Assembly: GCA_964469555.1 (NCBI GenBank)
Contig: CAYYAQ010000182.1
Location: forward strand, 1-10,494
From: CAYYAQ01 sp964469555
GTDB lineage: Bacteria > Planctomycetota > UBA1135 > UBA2386
Length of the DNA: 10,494 bases
Reading direction: 5' to 3'
The notes under the pieces are model-generated. The model made no database searches. It worked only from the letters and a program-made list of their open reading frames with translations, and had not been told where the DNA came from. The position numbers and the translations under genes were made by a program. Numbering within the stretch: the stretch's first letter is position 1; each line of letters starts with the position of its first letter. This document shows, piece by piece, positions 1 to 5,339 of this stretch.

Positions 1-813
1 GGTCTCGGGATCGATGCCCCACACCTCGCCACCCAATCCCACGACGAGGACTCGGGCGTCCTTCACACCGGCGATCACCGGCGACGACGCGCAACCCTCG
101 AGGTTGGGCGACTCGTACTTCCACCGCAGCTCGCCGGTCTTCTGGTCGAATGCGCGAATCGAATTGCTCTCCTCGGAGGCATTGACCAGGACGAGGCCGT
201 CGCAGAGAACCGGGCTCGACGCCGCGCCCCAGCGGAGCTTCAGGGCCTTGCCTTCGCGGATGACCTGATTCGTCGGCGTCGCGTCCCCTGGCGGCATGGT
301 CCCGGTCGAGCGCTGCCACAGGGTCTTGCCGTCGAGGTCGAATGCGACCACGCCTGCCGTGCCGAAGTACGCGAAGATCCGCTTGCCGTTCGTCGCCGGA
401 GTGGGCGTGGCGAAGCCGTGGTGGACCAACTGCATCCGCGGCGCCTCTTTCTCGCGCTCCCCGGGAATCGTCGTGTTCGCGATCAGCTTCCCCGTGTTTC
501 GGTCGACGATGGTCAGGTGAAGAGCCAGCCTCTTCGGCGCTCCACCGTCGTCAAGGTAGTGGCCGTAGCCCGTGTAGCAAGTGACGTAGATCCGGTCGCC
601 GACGACGATGGGACTCGACGCCCCGGGTCCGGGTAGCTCGAGCTTCCACGCGAGGTTCTTCTCGTCACCCCACTCGGTCGGCGGGTTGCCCGCAAGGGCC
701 ACCCCGTTGTGATTCGGCCCACGAAACCCAGGCCACTGGGATTCCTGGGCCGCGAGGGCCGGAACCGCAGCGCACAGAGTGAGCGCACCGGCGGCGAGGA
801 GAAGGGGGTTCAT
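1..813 (-). CDS. Exported PQQ-like beta-propeller protein (partial, 3' end outside window)
   Basis: The 271 visible codons start with MNPLLLAAGALTLCAAVPALA, a signal peptide with a likely cut near residues 21-23. The mature protein opens with QWPGFRGPNHNGVA, the typical start of planctomycete PQQ-binding-like (BamB/YVTN-type) beta-propeller proteins. Blade-like repeats follow: ASSPIVVGDRIYVTCYTG, LTIVDRNTGKLIANT, TPATNGKRIFAYFGTAGVVA, FDLDGKTLWQRS, AASSPVLCDGLVLVNA, AFDQKTGELRWKYESP, ASSPVIAGVKDARVLVV. Proteins with this opening usually have about 400-450 residues, so the C-terminal third is probably missing. The start lies 12 bases after the stop of the tandem-DUF1080 gene, so the two are probably co-transcribed; I see no good Shine-Dalgarno site in the gap. 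Such propellers act in the periplasm or at the cell surface as scaffolds or binding proteins. Whether this one binds PQQ cannot be judged and its substrate is unknown. Family is secure, role is not. Confidence 0.9.
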   Translation of the reverse strand, partial: MNPLLLAAGALTLCAAVPALAAQESQWPGFRGPNHNGVALAGNPPTEWGDEKNLAWKLELPGPGASSPIVVGDRIYVTCYTGYGHYLDDGGAPKRLALHLTIVDRNTGKLIANTTIPGEREKEAPRMQLVHHGFATPTPATNGKRIFAYFGTAGVVAFDLDGKTLWQRSTGTMPPGDATPTNQVIREGKALKLRWGAASSPVLCDGLVLVNASEESNSIRAFDQKTGELRWKYESPNLEGCASSPVIAGVKDARVLVVGLGGEVWGIDPET

Positions 814-825
814 GCGAACCGTCTG

Positions 826-2043
826 CTACTCGACTTCCTTCACCAGCAACTCGATGTCTTTGAAGTGGACTTCGACGTTCTGGCCACCGTGAAGTTGCAG
901 AGCGATGAGACCTGCCTTACGACCCGGGTCGTTTTTCAACTCAGCGGACTTCTTGTCGTTCACGTGGACGACGATGCGACTGCCGTGCGCGCTGACAGTC
1001 ATCTGGTTCCACTTGCCAGGCTTGAAGAACTTCTTGATCGCGTTGGGCTTTGGCTTGATGACCCACCCCCGACCGCTCGTCTCGTAGAGCCCGCCGATGT
1101 CCTTCGTCGCGTCGATCTCTGCCTGAAAACCAGCGATGCCGATGTTGCCCTTCTTCTTCTCGGTGCGGAAGTAGAGGCCGCTGTTCCCGGCGATGGCCTT
1201 GAACTTCAGACGGATCGTGAAGTCGTCCTTGGGCGTGTCGAGGAACAGGTGCCCGTGCGCACGTTCGCTCCTCACGTTCGACGCCACGAGCGCGCCGTCG
1301 GCCACCTTCCAGTTGCCGCCACCTACTGGCGTCCACCCGGCGAGGCTCTTGCCGTCGAAGATGCGCTTCCACACGTGGCGACCGAGGTCCTTGATGCGGA
1401 GGTTTCGCCACCGAATATCCATCGGTGTCTTGTTTCTGCCAACGCCGTGTACTTGCAGGCCGATGAATCCGCTCAGGGTCATCGAGTCGACGAGGTCCGC
1501 GGCGGCGACGCCGTTGATCCACGTCTTGAGCGAGTCACCGGCGGCGACGACGCGGATCTTGTTCCACTTCTCGGGCTTGAAGGCCTTCCGCGCCGGCTCG
1601 TTCTGTTGGAGGTTGTTCAGCCATCCGCGGCGTGACTCGTCATAGATGCCGGCGGTCCACATGCGGTTGCGTTTTACGTCTGGGTCGATCTCGACCTGGT
1701 AGCCGTGGACGCGTCCCTTCCTGAAGTTCTTCAGGCTGTGGCTGCGAATCTGCACGCCCGAGTTCAACTTGCCGTGGACGAGGAATTCGTATTCCAACAC
1801 GAAGTCGCCGTAGTGCTTCTTCGTGCAGAGAAAGGAATTCGGCGTCGACGGGACGCATGTGCCGACGATCGTTCCGTCCTCGGCTTGGTACTTCGCCTTG
1901 CCGCCCTTCTGCTCGAAACCATCGAGTGATTTGCCGTCGAACAGCGCCACGAATCCTGGTTCGGTCTTCGTCGTCTGGCAAGGCAGGACGACCGCGAGGG
2001 TCACGGACGCGAACATCGCGAGAACTTGGTAGGGGATCTTCAT
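826..2043 (-). CDS. Exported protein with two tandem DUF1080 (3-keto-disaccharide hydrolase-like) domains
   Basis: A protein of 405 residues with an N-terminal signal peptide (MKIPYQVLAMFASVTLAVVLP, cut near residue 22-23). Domain 1 spans about residues 31-220 (FVALFDGKSLDGF, NSGVQIRS, GYQVEID, RRGWL, WNKIRVVAAGDSLKTWINGV, GFIGLQVHG, WRNLRIKDL). Domain 2 spans about residues 226-402 and repeats the plan (WKRIFDGKSLAGW, GNSGLYFRTE, GFQAEID, GRGWV, KWNQMTVSAHG, GLIALQLHGG, VHFKDIEL). These are hallmarks of DUF1080/PF06439, a jelly-roll fold. Some members hydrolyse 3-keto-glycosides, which is established for the family, but many are untested. Export suggests extracellular or periplasmic action on sugars, which is inference. 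It is the first gene of a probable operon with the beta-propeller gene. The start is chosen for the signal peptide; no Shine-Dalgarno site is visible before it. Confidence 0.92.
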   Translation of the reverse strand: MKIPYQVLAMFASVTLAVVLPCQTTKTEPGFVALFDGKSLDGFEQKGGKAKYQAEDGTIVGTCVPSTPNSFLCTKKHYGDFVLEYEFLVHGKLNSGVQIRSHSLKNFRKGRVHGYQVEIDPDVKRNRMWTAGIYDESRRGWLNNLQQNEPARKAFKPEKWNKIRVVAAGDSLKTWINGVAAADLVDSMTLSGFIGLQVHGVGRNKTPMDIRWRNLRIKDLGRHVWKRIFDGKSLAGWTPVGGGNWKVADGALVASNVRSERAHGHLFLDTPKDDFTIRLKFKAIAGNSGLYFRTEKKKGNIGIAGFQAEIDATKDIGGLYETSGRGWVIKPKPNAIKKFFKPGKWNQMTVSAHGSRIVVHVNDKKSAELKNDPGRKAGLIALQLHGGQNVEVHFKDIELLVKEVE

Positions 2044-2168
2044 TCGGATGTGGGGGCGTGGAATGGGGAGGCGAGGGGCGCGCAGGATAATACGTCCAAC
2101 CCGATCAAAGAGTAGCGGACGACTACGACTGCCCGTCGCGTAGAGGTATCTCCGGCCTCCGCAGGATA

Positions 2169-2187
2169 GTCGGTCGCCACGACCGAC
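2169..2187 (-). terminator. Possible terminator hairpin after the DUF2911-like gene
   Basis: A perfect 7-bp stem (GTCGGTC / GACCGAC, 2169-2175 with 2181-2187) with a 5-base loop lies 27 bases beyond the stop codon of the minus-strand gene ending at 2215. No T-run follows, so it is at best a weak or factor-assisted terminator. It sits in the 171-base gap that must also carry the promoter of the DUF1080 operon, so it could be regulatory instead. Confidence 0.3.
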
Positions 2188-2214
2188 CAGACGATCAGGA
2201 CCGGAGCGAGCTGG

Positions 2215-2817
2215 CTACTTCTGTCCGCTCTTCTTGGACTTCTTCTCGCCGAGGTGCGCGACGAGCGCGGCGGTCAGCTTGTGCTTGCCCCAACGCAGCG
2301 TGAACGTGCACTTGGTCGGGTCCTTCTTTCCGGCGGCGGCGGTGATCAGGAGACTCTCCTGCGATTCCTCGACCTTCTCGTGTTTGAGGGGGGCGTTGAT
2401 CTTGGCCTTCACGCTCGAAGTCATCCACGGGGGAACCATCTTGCCGCGCAGCGCTTTGGCCTCCATGACCATGAGGGAGTACTGGTCCTTGGTCTTGTTC
2501 AGGCCGAGGTACCAGTTCCCGGCGGTGATCTTCACGCCGCCGAGGGTCAGCGGCACGCTGGTGTCCAGACGGGCCCAGCCGTCCTTGCCCAGTCGCATGC
2601 TGCCGGTCGCCTTCTCGTGAGCGCCCTGCCAGACTGGTGATCCGTAGCTGAACTCGAAGCTGCCGGCGAGCTTGTTCTCGGCCCGATTGTAGAAGAAGAC
2701 CGTGCTGGTCTTGCGCTCGCCGTTGCCGCCGAAGGTGACGATCTGGGCCGAGGTTGCGGGGGTGAGAGCGCAGGCAGCGACCAAGCCGGCGGCGAAGCTA
2801 AGAGGTTTGCGGAACAT
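2215..2817 (-). CDS. Small exported DUF2911-like protein
   Basis: A protein of 200 residues starting MFRKPLSFAAGLVAACALTPATSA, with predicted cleavage between A24 and Q25. An upstream in-frame ATG (at 2865) would add 16 hydrophilic residues before the signal peptide. The 2817 start is preferred because AGGAG lies 5 bases before it. The core carries TVFFYNRAENKLAGSFEFSY, then LDTSVPLTLGGVKITAGNWY and LGLNKTKDQYSLMVMEA. This matches the pattern of DUF2911 proteins, in which an 'is set by / G-G-x-x-x-x-A-G-x-Y-x-L' strand pair is typical; assignment is from memory. The C-terminus is lysine-rich (LGEKKSKKSGQK). DUF2911 proteins are exported and have no established biochemical function. A short dyad (CCGGTC-G-GACCGG, 2874-2886) lies about 57 bases upstream of the start and could be an operator, though GC-rich dyads are common here. 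The gene looks monocistronic. Confidence 0.78.
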   Translation of the reverse strand: MFRKPLSFAAGLVAACALTPATSAQIVTFGGNGERKTSTVFFYNRAENKLAGSFEFSYGSPVWQGAHEKATGSMRLGKDGWARLDTSVPLTLGGVKITAGNWYLGLNKTKDQYSLMVMEAKALRGKMVPPWMTSSVKAKINAPLKHEKVEESQESLLITAAAGKKDPTKCTFTLRWGKHKLTAALVAHLGEKKSKKSGQK

Positions 2818-2822
2818 GGATT

Positions 2823-2827
2823 CTCCT
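2823..2827 (-). promoter_or_regulatory. Shine-Dalgarno site of the DUF2911-like gene
   Basis: On the minus strand AGGAG is followed by 5 bases (AATCC) and the ATG at 2817-2815. It settles the start between two in-frame ATGs and is one of only two clear ribosome binding sites in the window. Confidence 0.7.
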
Positions 2828-2942
2828 GGATGAGGGGGTGTGTGGTTGTGGATGAACCGGCGCACAGCGCGGGCCGGTCGGACCGGGCCATACGGGACTC
2901 TGCTTCCGCATGACGGTCCGATTCGGAGTTTCCTGATTGCGG

Positions 2943-3265
2943 CTAATTCTGGATTGTCAGTGTCAGGCCTGCCGACGCGAAGAGCGGTACCCTACCCCCG
3001 TTCTGGTTGAAGAAATACTGGCAGTGCAGCACGGCGCCCGCCGGGGTGTTCGCGGGGATGGAGGTGGGAATGTAGATCAGGCCGCTGGAGTTGCCGATCA
3101 GCGGACGCAGTGCTTGGCGAACACTCCCTGGGCGGCGGTCGCGGTGTCCGTTTTCTGCGCCAGGGCGAGCGACGAGAGAGCGACCGTGGCGAGCGCGGTT
3201 CGTACGAGTTTGGCGGGCGCTTCTGAGCGATCCGTCACAACGGAAGAGAGTGTCGAGCAACGCAT
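2943..3265 (-). pseudogene. Broken or chimeric exported-protein remnant (signal peptide + truncated CxxC motif, then C-terminal module fragment)
   Basis: Two pieces in different frames read as parts of real proteins. From the ATG at 3265 a 55-codon frame gives MRCSTLSSVV..., a signal-like stretch (KLVRTALATVALSSLALAQ), then KTDTATAAQGVFAKHCVR and a stop at 3100-3098. The ending resembles the start of planctomycete cytochrome domains (F..HC..CH) cut one base pair after 'TG' of the second Cys codon. Just past that point, in another frame, the sequence continues RPLIGNSSGLIYIPTSIPAN and ends FASAGLTLTIQN before a TAG at 2943-2945. That tail resembles the C-terminus of the beta-helix protein at 7027-8642 (IPG....G.KVHFQW....SGATLTL). 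The 105-codon open frame starting at 3260 mixes an out-of-frame N-terminus with this tail. Either a deletion fused two genes or a single small gene suffered a frameshift; a fusion seems likelier because the upstream part of the module is missing. Confidence 0.55.
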
Positions 3266-3382
3266 CGTGTTCTTCAACCCGGGTCGTGGCGTGGCGTGGT
3301 TGTGCGATTCCGGCGATCCGGTATCCTGGGTTCCCCTGCCTCGTTGTCGATTTTCGGACCTTCTATCCCACGGAATACCCAG

Positions 3383-4417
3383 ATGCGTTACCTACCGGTC
3401 GTCGTGATTGCAGTTTCCGCCTGCGCCGCAGCGCAGACGACGTACTCGACTTCTCCCGCCGGAATGCTGGCGCGCGAAGGCGCGTCGTTCTTCGCGATGG
3501 TCAACGGGACCCGCTACCAGGTGGTCGACCAGACGCAGGCCAACCGCAAGATCAAGATGATCCAGTCCCTGACCTTCCGCCGGAACGGCAACACGCTTGT
3601 CCGATCGTCCGGTGGCTCCGTCCACATCGGGCTGAAGGTGGGTCTTGGCGTACCCATCGCACGCATCTTCGGTGACCCGAGCAAGAACTGGTTGGTGGCG
3701 CCGACGACCGTTCACAACACGCGGACCAGCTTTCCGAATTGGGCCCTCCTGCCGCGAATTCCGCCGGCTCCGTTCGACTTCGAGATCCCTTTCGCTTCGA
3801 ATTACCTCTACGCGGGCGGCCTGCCCCTGGCGTGGGAGATGACGTGGACCGGCCACATGACACCGAACAGTCGCTTGGCGGCCCAGCACTTCGATAGTGC
3901 GATGCGCAAGAACGTCCTGGTCGATTCCGGGACCCACGTGGGCACGGGGTGCGGGAGTTTCGACACGCAGTCGAAGTTCCTGACGGCCGGCCCCGCGGGG
4001 AAGAGTCTCGGGATGCAGGTGAGCATCTCCGGCGTGGGCGGTCCCGCCGGTTCACCAGTGCTCTGGTCGATCGATCTGAAGGATTCGAACCTGACGATCC
4101 CCGGATGGTGCGCGAAGGTCCACGTGCTCCCGACCGTCCTGATTCCACTCGGCACGGTCGGTCGAGGAGGGATGACCGCGGTCCACGGCTTCGCCTTCCC
4201 CTACAACAAGGCGATCGAGGGCGCGTCGGTGTTCTCGCAGCTCGTGTCTTCGAACTCGGGCAACGTCGTGCTCGCGCGCGCGAACAAGAACACGATCCCG
4301 GCTTCGAACACGAACAACGAGGCCTTCGAATCGGCGCAGATCTGGCACCCCCTGACAACTACGACCGCGGGGATCGTGACGTACGGCGGCTCGATCGTGG
4401 CGAGACTGAAGTACTGA
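3383..4417 (+). CDS. Exported protein of unknown function
   Basis: A protein of 344 residues. The start MRYLPVVVIAVSACAAA|QTTYS gives a clean signal peptide with cleavage after residue 17; an earlier in-frame ATG (3296) would add 29 residues with no signal character, so it is rejected. A weak GGAA lies 7 bases before the chosen ATG. The mature protein begins TTYSTSPAGMLAREGASFF, then RYQVVDQTQANRKIKMIQSL and TFRRNG. It is rich in Gly, Ser, Thr and Asn, has no membrane segment and only two mature cysteines (C190, C243), which could pair. I do not recognise a named domain. The region from about residue 255 (IPLGTVGRGG...FPYNKAIEGASVFSQLVSSN) resembles the ends of two other exported products here (..HFQW.., ..LHCQYFF..), suggesting a shared beta-rich module. 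It is divergent from the broken gene at 2943-3265 (117 bases between) and convergent with the histidine-rich gene. Function cannot be assigned. Confidence 0.85.
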   Translation: MRYLPVVVIAVSACAAAQTTYSTSPAGMLAREGASFFAMVNGTRYQVVDQTQANRKIKMIQSLTFRRNGNTLVRSSGGSVHIGLKVGLGVPIARIFGDPSKNWLVAPTTVHNTRTSFPNWALLPRIPPAPFDFEIPFASNYLYAGGLPLAWEMTWTGHMTPNSRLAAQHFDSAMRKNVLVDSGTHVGTGCGSFDTQSKFLTAGPAGKSLGMQVSISGVGGPAGSPVLWSIDLKDSNLTIPGWCAKVHVLPTVLIPLGTVGRGGMTAVHGFAFPYNKAIEGASVFSQLVSSNSGNVVLARANKNTIPASNTNNEAFESAQIWHPLTTTTAGIVTYGGSIVARLKY

Positions 4418-4453
4418 CCGTGGAGCGCTAGTCGCTGCTCGCGTCTGCCAGGC

Positions 4454-4476
4454 GGCGTTGCCGGAACCGCAGCGCC
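4454..4476. terminator. Hairpin between convergent genes, possible bidirectional terminator
   Basis: GGCGTTGC (4454-4461) pairs with GCAGCGCC (4469-4476) over 8 bp including one G:U, around a 7-base loop. It lies 36 bases after the stop at 4417 and 27 bases beyond the stop of the minus gene at 4504. There is no T-tract on either side, so intrinsic termination is uncertain, but the position between convergent genes fits. Confidence 0.4.
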
Positions 4477-4503
4477 CGACGGTGGTGCACCAGGGGGGGC
4501 GAA

Positions 4504-5127
4504 CTACTTCCGGCGTCGCGACCGTTCGGTTTCCTCGCGGGCGCGCTTGATCCTCGCCTGCAACTCTTCGATCCGGATCCTCAGCTTGTGCATCGCCTCC
4601 TCGCGTTTGTTCCCACGCTGGCGATCGCGTTCACCTTGTTCGTGTTCCTTGTGAGCGCGGCGCCTCTTCCCGAGTTCGCGCGCGATGTTCAGGAGATGCT
4701 GGGCCTCTTCCTTGTGCCCGATCTCGCGCAGTGCGTGGATGCCCGCTTCGAGGCCATTCATGACCTTCGAATGGTCATGATCGCTCCGGTGGTCACGGTG
4801 CTCGTCGTGGCGACCGTCCTCCTCGTGGCGACCGTCCTCCTCGTGGCGACCGTCCTCCTCGTGTGCGCGCTCTGCTTCGTGTTGGTGCCGTTCGTGCTCG
4901 GCGTGCTCGAGCTCGTTTGCGAGCGCGTGTGCCTTCTCGCTGAGCTGGTGGGCCCTGTCGTGCTGATCGCGGGCATGGAGTTGCTCGGCGTCGGCGTGCA
5001 GCTTGTGGATTCTGGCGCGCGCCATGTGCACTTCATTCTCATGACTGTGAACGCGGGAAGGTGATTCGCACGCGGGCATCAGGATGCTGACGGTCGCGAA
5101 GGCGAAGAGAGTGGTCCGAAGGGTCAT
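4504..5127 (-). CDS. Histidine-rich, highly charged probable lipoprotein with coiled-coil character
   Basis: From the ATG at 5127 the protein has 207 residues: MTLRTTLFAFATVSILMPAC is a signal sequence ending in a weak lipobox-like MPAC (Pro and Met are not ideal), then ESPSRVHSHENEVHMARARI. An upstream in-frame ATG at 5172 would add 15 polar residues before the signal, so 5127 is preferred. The mature part is almost entirely charged helix-former residues; I count 27 histidines. HEEDGR occurs three times in tandem (encoded by an 18-base repeat), followed by HDEHRDHRSDHDH. A less charged helical segment, VMNGLEAGIHALREIGHKEE, precedes a basic coiled-coil-like tail (LRIRIEELQARIKRAREETE). Envelope-anchored metal binding or buffering is a reasonable guess from His/Asp/Glu content, but no family is recognised. 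A candidate promoter/operator lies at 5195-5228. Confidence 0.75.
   Translation of the reverse strand: MTLRTTLFAFATVSILMPACESPSRVHSHENEVHMARARIHKLHADAEQLHARDQHDRAHQLSEKAHALANELEHAEHERHQHEAERAHEEDGRHEEDGRHEEDGRHDEHRDHRSDHDHSKVMNGLEAGIHALREIGHKEEAQHLLNIARELGKRRRAHKEHEQGERDRQRGNKREEAMHKLRIRIEELQARIKRAREETERSRRRK
4801..4863. repeat. 18-base tandem repeat, 3.5 copies, inside the His-rich gene
   Basis: The unit CTCCTCGTGGCGACCGTC occupies 4819-4836 and 4837-4854 exactly, is preceded by a copy with one mismatch (4801-4818) and followed by a half copy (4855-4863). Because the unit is 18 bases, gain or loss of copies keeps the reading frame and changes the number of HEEDGR repeats in the encoded protein. 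Confidence 0.95.
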
Positions 5128-5194
5128 GGGGGTTGTTCCGTTGGTCTTTGTGGTGAATCCGGTGGCCATCATACGCCGCGAACCTCGGGAGGTA

Positions 5195-5228
5195 GTCCGA
5201 GTACATTACATAATGGGGTTCTTCGGAC
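5195..5228 (-). promoter_or_regulatory. Inverted repeat enclosing an AT-rich palindrome, candidate promoter/operator of the His-rich gene
   Basis: GTCCGA (5195-5200) and TCGGAC (5223-5228) form an inverted repeat around CATTACATAATG (5204-5215), itself a CATTA-CA-TAATG dyad. This is an AT-rich island in a GC-rich window, 68-101 bases upstream of the chosen start at 5127. On the minus strand TATGTAAT could serve as a -10-like element. Function is inferred from position and symmetry only. Confidence 0.35.
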
Positions 5229-5296
5229 GTACGGATGGGATCCCTTGATCACCGCAATGGCCAGCGTGAGGAGCGCAGGTTCGTGATACCGCGTCG

Positions 5297-5330
5297 GGAT
5301 CGTGTCAGGCCGGAGGACAGCCCGCGATCC
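5297..5330 (-). terminator. Possible terminator stem-loop after the esterase fusion
   Basis: GGATCG (5297-5302) pairs with CGATCC (5325-5330), and inside it TGTC (5303-5306) pairs with GACA (5316-5319), separated by a one-sided bulge. It begins 10 bases beyond the stop of the minus gene ending at 5340. No T-run is present, so this is a weak call. Confidence 0.3.
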
Positions 5331-5339
5331 AATCCCAGT

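Noticed and set aside
709..1635. Plus-strand 308-codon open frame
   Set aside because: Antisense to the DUF1080 gene and to the start of the beta-propeller gene; no signal, motif or ribosome binding site.
2874..2886. CCGGTC-G-GACCGG dyad upstream of the DUF2911-like gene as an operator
   Set aside because: A short, purely GC-rich palindrome in a GC-rich sequence is expected by chance; kept only as a remark under the gene.
4588..5064. Plus-strand 158-codon frame that looks like a strongly hydrophobic membrane protein (VVATVLLVATVLLVATVLLV)
   Set aside because: It lies antisense to the His/Glu/Arg-rich gene; charged codons (GAG, CAC, GAC) read on the other strand as Leu/Val codons, so the hydrophobicity is an artefact of the 18-base repeat and strand. 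No ribosome binding site supports it.
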